DNA of 64,000 bases. Origin: Ptiloglossa arizonensis (Eukaryota; Arthropoda; Insecta; Hymenoptera; Colletidae). Within the stretch, counting starts at the first letter, position 1, and each line of letters begins with the position of its first letter. The stretch is taken from assembly GCF_051014685.1 (NCBI RefSeq), contig NW_027479402.1, positions 1 to 64,000 of the forward strand, read 5' to 3'. The position numbers and the translations under genes are program-made. The notes under the pieces were generated by a model. It did not search any database, had not been told where the DNA came from, and saw only the letters and a list, made by a program, of their open reading frames with translations. Below, piece after piece: positions 1-10,230 of this stretch.

Positions 1-205
1 GAGATATGGCAGTTTGGAGGTAAGAAACGCTTGAGAAACTCAAAATTTTCGCAGTTCTGATGCTCGAAACGAATAACTAGAACGGGCTAGGGGAAAAGTA
101 CGCACACAGTTGTAATCGGGCGAGTTTCTACTTTAAGATGCATCAGAAATTTTGCGGATTCGACAATCCGTTCGCGAGATGTGGCAGTTTATAGGTGAGA
201 AACGC

Positions 206-218
206 TTGAGAAACTCAA
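206..218. repeat. Per-monomer hairpin dyad TTGAG-AAA-CTCAA (example copy)
   Basis: A perfect 5-bp stem with a 3-nt loop sits at monomer positions 31-43 in most copies. AAAATTTT, itself self-complementary, overlaps its right end. Variants include a loop change to GAA (10,958; 17,083; 21,468; 62,236), a stem-breaking TCGAG form that creates an XhoI site, one-sided CCCAA forms, and the re-paired TTGGG/CCCAA form in region VII. Confidence 0.9.
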
Positions 219-279
219 AATTTTCGCAGTTCTGATGCTCGAAACGAATAACTAGAACGGCCTAGGGGAAAAGTACGCA

Positions 280-296
280 TACCGTTGTAATCGGGC
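280..296 (+). other. CENP-B-box-like 17-mer (example copy)
   Basis: TACCGTTGTAATCGGGC, at monomer positions 105-121, aligns without gaps to the mammalian CENP-B box. It matches 12 of 17 consensus positions and 7 of the 9 core positions (nTTCGnnnnAnnCGGGn); the two core T residues read A and C. A 7/9 core match is not rare by chance in a 175-bp sequence read on both strands, so this is a resemblance only. The same position is present in most monomers. It is weakened where CCG reads CAG or GTG, is shifted in the 176-bp monomers and is absent from the 63-bp monomers. Confidence 0.45.
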
Positions 297-329
297 GAGT
301 TTCTACCTTCAGATGCAACAGAAACTTTG

Positions 330-345
330 CGGATTGGTCAATCCG
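330..345. repeat. Per-monomer dyad CGGATTG-GT-CAATCCG (example copy)
   Basis: Seven-base arms around a 2-base spacer at monomer positions 155-170. A common variant changes the spacer from GT to GA and leaves the arms intact. Other variants break one arm pair: GGATTAGTC, GGACTGGTC, GGATCGGTC, CTGATTGGGC. The dyad survives in the 63-bp truncated monomers. Confidence 0.85.
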
Positions 346-1925
346 TTCGCGAGATATGGCAGTTTGGATGTAAGAAACGCTTGAGAAACTCAGAATTTTC
401 GCAGTTCTGATGCTCGACAAGCATAACTAGAACGGCCTAGGGGAAAAGTACGCATACCGTTGTAATCGGGCGAGTTTCTACCTTCAGATGCAACAGAAAT
501 TTTGCGGATTGGTCAATCCTTTCGCGAGATATGGCAGTTTGGAAGTAAAAAACGCTTGAGAAACTCAAAATTTTCGCAGTTCTGATGCTCGAAACGAATA
601 ACTGGAACTGCCTAGGGGAAAAGTACGCATACCGTTGTATTCGGGCGAGTTTCTACTTTCAGATGCAACAGAAATTTTGCGGATTGGTCAATCCGTTCGC
701 GAGATATGGCAGTTTGGATGTAAGAAACGCTTGAGAAACTCAAAATTTTCGCGGTTCTGATGCTCGAAACGAATAACAAGAACGGCCTAGGGGAAAAGTA
801 CGCACACCGTTGTAATCGGGCGAGTTTCTACTTTCAGATGCAACAGAAATTTTGCGGATTGGTCAATCCGTTCGCGAGATATGGCAGTTTGGAGGTAAGC
901 AACGCTTGAGAAACTCAAAATTTTCGCAGTTCTGTTGCTCGAAACGAATAACTACAACGGGCTAGGGGAAAAGTACGCATACCGTTGTAATCGGGCGAGT
1001 TTCTACCTTCAGATGCAACAGAAATTTTGCGGATTGGTCAATCCGTTCGCGAGATATGGCAGTTTGGAAGTAAGAAACGCTTGAGAAACACAAAATTTTC
1101 GCAGTTCTGATGCTCGAAGCGAATAACTAGAACGGCCTAGGGGAAAAGTACGCATAGTGTTGTAATCGGGCGAGTTTCTACTTTCAGATGCAACAGAAAT
1201 TTTGCGGATTGGTCAATCCGTTCGCGAGATATGGCAGTTTGGAGGTAAGCAACGCTTGAGAAACTCAAAATTTTCGCAGATCTGTTGCTCGAAACGAATA
1301 ACTAGAACGGGCTAGGGGAAAAGTACGCATACAGTTGTAATCGGGCGAGTTTCTACTTTCAGATGCAACAGAAATTTTGCGGATTGGTCAATCCGTTCGC
1401 GAGATATGGCAGTTTGGAGGTAAGAAACGCTCGAGAAACTCAAAATTTTCGCAGTTCTGATGCTCGAAACGAATAACTAGAACGGCCTAGGGGAAAAGTA
1501 CGCATACCGTTGTAATCGGGCGAGTTTCTACCTTCAGATGCAACAGAAATTTTGCGGATTGGTCAATCCGTTCGCGAGATATGGCAGTTTGGAAGTAAGA
1601 AACGCTTGAGAAACTCAAAATTTTCGCAGTTCTGATGCTCGAAACGAATAACTAGAACGGCCTAGGGGAAAAGTACGCATAGTGTTTTAATCGGGCGAGT
1701 TTCTACTTTCAGATGCAACAGAAATTTTGCGGATTGGTCAATCCGTTCGCGAGGTATGGCAGTTTGGAGGTAAGAACCGCTTGAGAAACTCAAAATTTTC
1801 GCAGTTCTGATGCTCGAAACGAATAACTAGAACGGCCTAGGGGAAAAGTACGCATACCGTTGTAATCGGGCGAGTTTCTACTTTCAGATGCAACAGAAAT
1901 TTTGCGGATTGGTCAATCCGTTCGC

Positions 1926-1988
1926 GAGATATGGCAGTTTCGACCTTCAGATGCAACAGAAATTTTGCGGATTGGTCAATCCTTTCGC
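1926..1988 (+). repeat. 63-bp truncated monomer 1
   Basis: The monomer runs from position 15 (GGCAGTTT) straight into position 128, losing 112 bp. AGTTT occurs at monomer positions 11-15 and 123-127, exactly 112 bp apart, so the deletion sits on a 5-bp direct repeat. The base after the junction is CGACC instead of CTACC. The hairpin at 31-43 and the CENP-B-box-like motif are lost; the dyad at 155-170 is kept. Confidence 0.92.
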
Positions 1989-2338
1989 GAGATATGGCAG
2001 TTTGGAAGTAAGAAACGCTTGAGAAACTCAAAATTTTCGCAGTTCTGATGCTCGAAACGAATAACTAGAACGGCCTAGGGGAAAAGTACGCATAGTGTTT
2101 TAATCGGGCGAGTTTCTACTTTCAGATGCAACAGAAATTTTGCGGATTGGTCAATCCGTTCGCGAGGTATGGCAGTTTGGAGGTAAGAACCGCTTGAGAA
2201 ACTCAAAATTTTCGCAGTTCTGATGCTCGAAACGAATAACTAGAACGGCCTAGGGGAAAAGTACGCATACCGTTGTAATCGGGCGAGTTTCTACTTTCAG
2301 ATGCAACAGAAATTTTGCGGATTGGTCAATCCGTTCGC

Positions 2339-2401
2339 GAGATATGGCAGTTTCGACCTTCAGATGCAACAGAAATTTTGCGGATTGGTCAATCCTTTCG
2401 G
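2339..2401 (+). repeat. 63-bp truncated monomer 2
   Basis: Same AGTTT junction and same CGACC base change as the unit at 1,926, at an offset of 413 bp. It is therefore a copy of the same event. Confidence 0.92.
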
Positions 2402-3451
2402 GAGATATGGCAGTTTGGAAGTAAGAAACGCTTGAGAAACTCAAAATTTTCGCAGTTCTGATGCTCGAAACGAATAAATAGAACGGCCTAGGGGAAAAGA
2501 ACGCATACCGTTGTAATCGGGCGAGTTTATTCTTTCAGATGCAACAGAAATTTTGCGGATTGGTCAATCCGTTCGCGAGATATGGCAGTTTGGAGGTAAG
2601 AAACGCTTGAGAAACTCAAAATTTTCGCAGTTCTGATGCTCGACAAGCATAACTAGAACGGCCTAGGGGAAAAGTACGCACACCGTTGTAATCGGGCGAG
2701 TTTCTACTTTCAGATGCAACAGAAATTTTGCGGATTGGTCAATCCGTTCGCGAGATATGGCAGTTCGGAGGTAAGAAACGGTTGAGAAACTCAAAATTTT
2801 CACAGTTCTGATGCTCGAAACGAATAACCAGAACGGCCTAGGGGAAACGTACGCATACCGTTGTAATCGGGCGAGTTTCTACTTTCAGATGCATCAGAAA
2901 TTTTGCGGATTGGTCAATCCGTTCGCGAGATATGGCAGTTTGGAGGTACGAAACGCTTGAGAAACTCAAAATTTTCGCAGTTCTGATGCTCGAAACGAAT
3001 AACTAGAACGGCCTAGGGGAAAAGTACGCATACCGTTGTAATCGGGCGAGTTTCTACCTTCAGATGCAACAGAAATTTTGCGGATTGGTCAATCCGTTCG
3101 CGAGATATGGCAGTTTGGAAGTAAGAAACGCTTGAGAAACTCAAAATTTTCGCAGTTCTGATGCTCGAAACGAATAACTAGAACGGCCTAGGGGAAAAGT
3201 ACGCATAGTGTTTTAATCGGGCGAGTTTCTACTTTCAGATGCAACAGAAATTTTGCGGATTGGTCAATCCGTTCGCGAGGTATGGCAGTTTGGAGGTAAG
3301 AGCCGCTTGAGAAACTCAAAATTTTCGCAGTTCTGATGCTCGAAACGAATAACTAGAACGGCCTAGGGGAAAAGTACGCATACCGTTGTAATCGGGCGAG
3401 TTTCTACTTTCAGATGCAACAGAAATTTTGCGGATTGGTCAATCCGTTCGC

Positions 3452-3514
3452 GAGATATGGCAGTTTCGACCTTCAGATGCAACAGAAATTTTGCGGATTG
3501 GTCAATCCTTTCGC
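3452..3514 (+). repeat. 63-bp truncated monomer 3
   Basis: Same junction, at an offset of 1,526 from the first copy, carried by the block duplication. Confidence 0.92.
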
Positions 3515-3864
3515 GAGATATGGCAGTTTGGAAGTAAGAAACGCTTGAGAAACTCAAAATTTTCGCAGTTCTGATGCTCGAAACGAATAACTAGAACGGC
3601 CTAGGGGAAAAGTACGCATAGTGTTTTAATCGGGCGAGTTTCTACTTTCAGATGCAACAGAAATTTTGCGGATTGGTCAATCCGTTCGCGAGGTATGGCA
3701 GTTTGGAGGTAAGAACCGCTTGAGAAACTCAAAATTTTCGCAGTTCTGATGCTCGAAACGAATAACTAGAACGGCCTAGGGGAAAAGTACGCATACCGTT
3801 GTAATCGGGCGAGTTTCTACTTTCAGATGCAACAGAAATTTTGCGGATTGGTCAATCCGTTCGC

Positions 3865-3927
3865 GAGATATGGCAGTTTCGACCTTCAGATGCAACAGAA
3901 ATTTTGCGGATTGGTCAATCCTTTCGC
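3865..3927 (+). repeat. 63-bp truncated monomer 4
   Basis: Same junction, 413 bp after the third copy. It is the last truncated unit seen; none occurs to the right of it. Confidence 0.92.
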
Positions 3928-4555
3928 GAGATATGGCAGTTTGGAAGTAAGAAACGCTTGAGAAACTCAAAATTTTCGCAGTTCTGATGCTCGACAAGCA
4001 TAACTAGAACGGCCTAGGGGAAAAGTACGCACACCGTTGTAATCGGGCGAGTTTCTACTTTCAGATGCAACAGAAATTTTGCGGATTCGTCAAACCGTTC
4101 GCGCGATATGGCAGTTTGGAGGTAAGAAACGCTTGAGAAACTCAAAATTTTCGCAGTTCTGATGCTCGACAAGCATAACTAGAACGGCCTAGGGGAAAAG
4201 TACGCATACAGTTGTAATCGGGCGAGTTTCTACTTTCAGATGCAACAGAAATTTTGCGGATTCGTCAAACCGTTCGCGCGATATGGCAGTTTGGAGGTAA
4301 GAAACGCTTGAGAAACTCAAAATTTTCGCAGTTCTGATGCTCGACAAGCATAACTAGAACGGCCTAGGGGAAAAGTACGCATACAGTTGTAATCGGGCGA
4401 GTTTCTACTTTCAGATGCATCAGAAATTTTGCGGATTGGACAATCCGTTCGCGAGATGTGGCAGTTTGTAGGTGAGAAACGCTTGAGAAACTCAAAATTT
4501 TCGCAGTTCTGATGCTCGAAACGAATAACTAGAACGGGCTAGGGGAAAAGTACTC

Positions 4556-7005
4556 ATACCGTTGTAATCGGGCGAGTTTCTACTTTCAGATGCGACAGAA
4601 ATTTTGCGGATTGGTCAATCCGTTCGCGAGATATGGCAGTTTGGAGGTAAGAAATGCTTGAGAAACTCAAAATTTTCGCGGTTCTGATGCTCGAAACGAA
4701 TAACAAGAACGGCCTAGGGGGAAAGTACGCACACCGTTGTAATCGGGCGAGTTTCTACTTTCAGATGCAACAGAAATTTTGCGGATTGGTCAATCCGTTC
4801 GCGAGGTATGGCAGTTTGGAGGTAAGCAACTCTTGAGAAACTCAAAATTTTCGCAGTTCTGTTGCTCGAAACGAATAACTAGAACGGGCTAGGGGAAAAG
4901 TACGCACACAGTTGTAATCGGGCGAGTTTCTACTTTAAGATGCATCAGAAATTTTGCGGATTGGACAATCCGTTCGCGAGATGTGGCAGTTTGTAGGTGA
5001 GAAACGCTTGAGAAACTCAAAATTTTCGCAGTTCTGATGCTCGAAACGAAAAACTAGAACGGCCTAGGGGAAAAGTACGCATACCGTTGTAATCGGGCGA
5101 GTTTCTTCCTTCAGATGCAACAGAAATTTTGCGGATTGGTCAATCCGTTCGCGAGATATGGCAGTTTGGATGTAAGAAACGCTTGAGAAACTCAGAATTT
5201 TCGCAGTTCTGATGCTCGAAACGAATAACTAGAACGGCCTAGGGGAAAAGTACGCATAACGTTGTAATCGGGCGAGTTTCTACTTTCTGATGCAACAGAA
5301 ATTTTGCGGATTGGTCAATCCGTTCGCGAGATATGGCAGTTTGGAGGTAAGAAACGCTCGAGAAACTCAAAATTTTCGCAGTTCTGATGCTCGACAAGCA
5401 TAACTAGAACGGCCTAGGGGAAAAGTACGCACACCGTTGTAATCGGGCGAGTTTCTACTTTCAGATGCAACAGAAATTTTGCGGATTGGTCAATCCGTTC
5501 GCGAGATATGGCGGTTTGGATGTAAGAAACGCTTGAGAAACTCAAAATTTTCGCGGTTCTGATGCTCGAAACGAATAACAAGAACGGCCTAGGGGAAAAG
5601 TACGCACACCGTTGTAATCGGGCGAGTTTCTACTTTCAGATGCAACAGAAATTTTGCGGATTGGTCAATCCGTTCGCGAGGTATGGCAGTTAGGAGGTAG
5701 GCAACGCTTGAGAAACTCAAAATTTTCGCAGTTCTGTTGCTCGAAACGAATAACTAGAACGGGCCAGGGGAAAAGTACGTACACAGTTGTAATCGGGCGA
5801 GTTTCTACTTTAAGATGCATCAGAAATTTTGCGGATTGGACAATCCGTTCGCGAGATGTGGCAGTTTGTAGGTGAGAAACGCTTGAGAAACTCAAAATTT
5901 TCGCAGTTCTGATGCTCGAAACGAAAAACTAGAACGGCCTAGGGGAAAAGTACGCATACCGTTGTAATCGGGCGAGTTTCTACCTTCAGATGCAACAGAA
6001 ATTTTGCGGATTGGTCAATCCGTTCGCGAGATATGGCAGTTTGGATGTAAGAAACGCTTGAGAAACTCAGAATTTTCGCAGTTCTGATGCTCGAAACGAA
6101 TAACTAGAACGGCTTAGGGGAAAAGTACGCATAACGTTGTAATCGGGCGAGTTTCTACTTTCTGATGCAACAGAAATTTTGCGGATTGGTCAATCCGTTC
6201 GCGAGATATGGCAGTTTGGAGGTAAGAAACGCTCGAGAAACTCAAAATTTTCGCAGTTCTGATGCTCGACAAGCATAACTAGAACGGCCTAGGGGAAAAG
6301 TACGCACACCGTTGTAATCGGGCGAGTTTCTACTTTGAGATGCAACAGAAATTTTGCGGATTGGTCAATCCGTTCGCGAGATATGGCAGTTTGGATGTAA
6401 GAAACGCTCGAGAAACTCAAAATTTTCGCAGTTCTGATGCTCGAAACGAATAACTAGAACGGCCTAGGGGAAAAGTACGCACACCGTTGTAATCGGGCGA
6501 GTTTCTACTTTCAGATGCAACAGAAATTTTGCGGATTGGTCAATCCGTTCGCGAGATGTGGCAGTTTGTACGTGAGAAACGCTTGAGAAACTCAAAATTT
6601 TCGCAGTTCTGATGCTCGAAACGAATTACTAGAACGGCCTAGGGGAAAAGTACGCATACCGTTGTAATCGGGCGAGTTTCTACTTTCAGATGCAACAGAA
6701 ATTTTGCGGATTGGTCAATCCGTTCGCGAGATATGGCAGTTTGGAGGTAAGAAACGCTTGAGAAACTCAAAATTTTCGCAGTTCTGATGCTCGAAACGAA
6801 TAACTAGAACGGCCTAGGGGAAAAGTACGCATACCGTTGTAATCGGGCGAGTTTCTACCTTCAGATGCAACAGAAATTTTGCGGATTGGTCAATCCTTTC
6901 GCGAGATATGGCAGTTTGGAAGTAAGAAACGCTTGAGAAACTCAAAATTTTCGCAGTTCTGATGCTCGAAACGAATAACTGGAACTGCCTAGGGGAAAAG
7001 TACGC
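4556..7005 (+). repeat. 14-mer HOR (2,450 bp), copy 1
   Basis: Matches 7,006-9,455 base for base apart from a handful of substitutions seen by eye, for example TAGGAGGTAG at 5,691 against TTGGAGGTAG at 8,141. It contains an internal 5-monomer subrepeat, with GCAACTCTTG near 4,827 and its relative GCAACGCTTG 875 bp later. Confidence 0.85.
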
Positions 7006-9455
7006 ATACCGTTGTAATCGGGCGAGTTTCTACTTTCAGATGCGACAGAAATTTTGCGGATTGGTCAATCCGTTCGCGAGATATGGCAGTTTGGAGGTAA
7101 GAAATGCTTGAGAAACTCAAAATTTTCGCGGTTCTGATGCTCGAAACGAATAACAAGAACGGCCTAGGGGGAAAGTACGCACACCGTTGTAATCGGGCGA
7201 GTTTCTACTTTCAGATGCAACAGAAATTTTGCGGATTGGTCAATCCGTTCGCGAGGTATGGCAGTTTGGAGGTAAGCAACTCTTGAGAAACTCAAAATTT
7301 TCGCAGTTCTGTTGCTCGAAACGAATAACTAGAACGGGCTAGGGGAAAAGTACGCACACAGTTGTAATCGGGCGAGTTTCTACTTTAAGATGCATCAGAA
7401 ATTTTGCGGATTGGACAATCCGTTCGCGAGATGTGGCAGTTTGTAGGTGAGAAACGCTTGAGAAACTCAAAATTTTCGCAGTTCTGATGCTCGAAACGAA
7501 AAACTAGAACGGCCTAGGGGAAAAGTACGCATACCGTTGTAATCGGGCGAGTTTCTTCCTTCAGATGCAACAGAAATTTTGCGGATTGGTCAATCCGTTC
7601 GCGAGATATGGCAGTTTGGATGTAAGAAACGCTTGAGAAACTCAGAATTTTCGCAGTTCTGATGCTCGAAACGAATAACTAGAACGGCCTAGGGGAAAAG
7701 TACGCATAACGTTGTAATCGGGCGAGTTTCTACTTTCTGATGCAACAGAAATTTTGCGGATTGGTCAATCCGTTCGCGAGATATGGCAGTTTGGAGGTAA
7801 GAAACGCTCGAGAAACTCAAAATTTTCGCAGTTCTGATGCTCGACAAGCATAACTAGAACGGCCTAGGGGAAAAGTACGCACACCGTTGTAATCGGGCGA
7901 GTTTCTACTTTCAGATGCAACAGAAATTTTGCGGATTGGTCAATCCGTTCGCGAGATATGGCGGTTTGGATGTAAGAAACGCTTGAGAAACTCAAAATTT
8001 TCGCGGTTCTGATGCTCGAAACGAATAACAAGAACGGCCTAGGGGAAAAGTACGCACACCGTTGTAATCGGGCGAGTTTCTACTTTCAGATGCAACAGAA
8101 ATTTTGCGGATTGGTCAATCCGTTCGCGAGGTATGGCAGTTTGGAGGTAGGCAACGCTTGAGAAACTCAAAATTTTCGCAGTTCTGTTGCTCGAAACGAA
8201 TAACTAGAACGGGCCAGGGGAAAAGTACGTACACAGTTGTAATCGGGCGAGTTTCTACTTTAAGATGCATCAGAAATTTTGCGGATTGGACAATCCGTTC
8301 GCGAGATGTGGCAGTTTGTAGGTGAGAAACGCTTGAGAAACTCAAAATTTTCGCAGTTCTGATGCTCGAAACGAAAAACTAGAACGGCCTAGGGGAAAAG
8401 TACGCATACCGTTGTAAACGGGCGAGTTTCTACCTTCAGATGCAACAGAAATTTTGCGGATTGGTCAATCCGTTCGCGAGATATGGCAGTTTGGATGTAA
8501 GAAACGCTTGAGAAACTCAGAATTTTCGCAGTTCTGATGCTCGAAACGAATAACTAGAACGGCTTAGGGGAAAAGTACGCATAACGTTGTAATCGGGCGA
8601 GTTTCTACTTTCTGATGCAACAGAAATTTTGCGGATTGGTCAATCCGTTCGCGAGATATGGCAGTTTGGAGGTAAGAAACGCTCGAGAAACTCAAAATTT
8701 TCGCAGTTCTGATGCTCGACAAGCATAACTAGAACGGCCTAGGGGAAAAGTACGCACACCGTTGTAATCGGGCGAGTTTCTACTTTGAGATGCAACAGAA
8801 ATTTTGCGGATTGGTCAATCCGTTCGCGAGATATGGCAGTTTGGATGTAAGAAACGCTCGAGAAACTCAAAATTTTCGCAGTTCTGATGCTCGAAACGAA
8901 TAACTAGAACGGCCTAGGGGAAAAGTACGCACACCGTTGTAATCGGGCGAGTTTCTACTTTCACATGCAACAGAAATTTTGCGGATTGGTCAATCCGTTC
9001 GCGAGATGTGGCAGTTTGTACGTGAGAAACGCTTGAGAAACTCAAAATTTTCGCAGTTCTGATGCTCGAAACGAATTACTAGAACGGCCTAGGGGAAAAG
9101 TACGCATACCGTTGTAATCGGGCGAGTTTCTACTTTCAGATGCAACAGAAATTTTGCGGATTGGTCAATCCGTTCGCGAGATATGGCAGTTTGGAGGTAA
9201 GAAACGCTTGAGAAACTCAAAATTTTCGCAGTTCTGATGCTCGAAACGAATAACTAGAACGGCCTAGGGGAAAAGTACGCATACCGTTGTAATCGGGCGA
9301 GTTTCTACCTTCAGATGCAACAGAAATTTTGCGGATTGGTCAATCCTTTCGCGAGATATGGCAGTTTGGAAGTAAGAAACGCTTGAGAAACTCAAAATTT
9401 TCGCAGTTCTGATGCTCGAAACGAATAACTGGAACTGCCTAGGGGAAAAGTACGC
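7006..9455 (+). repeat. 14-mer HOR (2,450 bp), copy 2
   Basis: Directly follows copy 1. Private changes include GTAAACGGG near 8,415 and TTCACATGC near 8,961. Homology to copy 1 ends near 9,493, where GCGACAG becomes GCAACAG. Confidence 0.85.
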
Positions 9456-9705
9456 ATACCGTTGTAATCGGGCGAGTTTCTACTTTCAGATGCAACAGAA
9501 ATTTTGCGGATTGGTCAATCCGTTCGCGAGATATGGCAGTTTGGAAGTAAGAAACGCTTGAGAAACTCAAAATTTTCGCGGTTCTGATGCTCGAAACGAA
9601 TAACAAGAACGGCCTAGGGGAAAAGTACGCATACCGTTGTAATCGGGCGAGTTTCTACTTTCAGATGCAACAGAAATTTTGCGGATTGGTCAATCCGTTC
9701 GCGAG
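9181..9705 (+). repeat. 3-mer unit (525 bp), copy 1 of tandem pair
   Basis: GGAACTGCCT at 9,431 recurs at 9,956, and the three monomers around it are repeated. The same pair occurs at 13,381-14,430. Only one copy exists at 16.2 kb and at 20.6 kb, so the pair is a local expansion. Confidence 0.75.
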
Positions 9706-10230
9706 ATATGGCAGTTTGGAGGTAAGAAACGCTTGAGAAACTCAAAATTTTCGCAGTTCTGATGCTCGAAACGAATAACTAGAACGGCCTAGGGGAAAAG
9801 TACGCATACCGTTGTAATCGGGCGAGTTTCTACCTTCAGATGCAACAGAAATTTTGCGGATTGGTCAATCCTTTCGCGAGATATGGCAGTTTGGAAGTAA
9901 GAAACGCTTGAGAAACTCAAAATTTTCGCAGTTCTGATGCTCGAAACGAATAACTGGAACTGCCTAGGGGAAAAGTACGCATACCGTTGTAATCGGGCGA
10001 GTTTCTACTTTCAGATGCAACAGAAATTTTGCGGATTGGTCAATCCGTTCGCGAGATATGGCAGTTTGGAAGTAAGAAACGCTTGAGAAACTCAAAATTT
10101 TCGCGGTTCTGATGCTCGAAACGAATAACAAGAACGGCCTAGGGGAAAAGTACGCACACCGTTGTAATCGGGCGAGTTTCTACTTTCAGATGCAACAGAA
10201 ATTTTGCGGATTGGTCAATCCGTTCGCGAG
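9706..10230 (+). repeat. 3-mer unit (525 bp), copy 2 of tandem pair
   Basis: Second copy of the 9,181-9,705 unit. It ends where CACACCG replaces CATACCG, followed by the TTTGTATGTGAG variant near 10,240. Confidence 0.75.

Larger units (their letters stand above)
1440..2465 (+). repeat. Duplicated block, copy 1 (pair at 2,966-3,991)
   Basis: This roughly 1.03-kb block matches 2,966-3,991 at a constant offset of 1,526, which is eight full monomers plus two 63-bp units. It includes the rare CATAGTGTTTTAATCGGG variant at 1,678 and 2,091. A visible difference is CGGGAG at 2,399 against CGCGAG in the second copy. Confidence 0.8.
2966..3991 (+). repeat. Duplicated block, copy 2
   Basis: Second copy of the 1,440-2,465 block, with the same internal pair of 413-bp units (two full monomers plus one 63-bp monomer). 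Homology stops where the second copy switches to the GACAAGCATAAC variant near 3,992. Confidence 0.8.
1..4555 (+). repeat. Array region I: mixed monomers with truncated units
   Basis: About 24 full monomers plus four 63-bp units. The first 880 bases belong to the same block as 44,880-45,759. The segment 1,440-2,465 is repeated at 2,966-3,991 (offset 1,526), each copy holding two truncated monomers. At about 2,590-2,950 lies a stretch related to the marker blocks of region III but lacking their 1-bp insertion. No gene is seen. Confidence 0.85.

Noticed and set aside
59..141. The 175-bp monomer as an ancient dimer of a shorter unit (GATGC and AAATTTT each occur twice)
   Set aside because: The two GATGC copies are 78 bp apart and the two A/T tracts are about 104 bp apart, so no common internal period fits.
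336..366. RNA polymerase III promoter resemblance: GGTCAATCC (B-box-like) and TGGCAGTTTGG (A-box-like)
   Set aside because: The B-box-like string is part of the dyad and misses one required position. The A-box-like string follows it by a few bases, or precedes the next B-like site by about 150 bp. Neither order nor spacing fits a tRNA or a typical Pol III gene.
1926..1988. Truncated units as insertions of a foreign element
   Set aside because: All 63 bases are explained by the two ends of the monomer joined at AGTTT. Nothing foreign is present.
5665..5895. Minus-strand frames of 60-79 codons in many places (for example 8,115-8,345, 52,918-53,148 and 60,618-60,857)
   Set aside because: Each spans one and a third monomers and is closed by the frame shift that a 175-bp unit imposes (175 is not a multiple of 3). 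No ribosome-binding or promoter context is seen.
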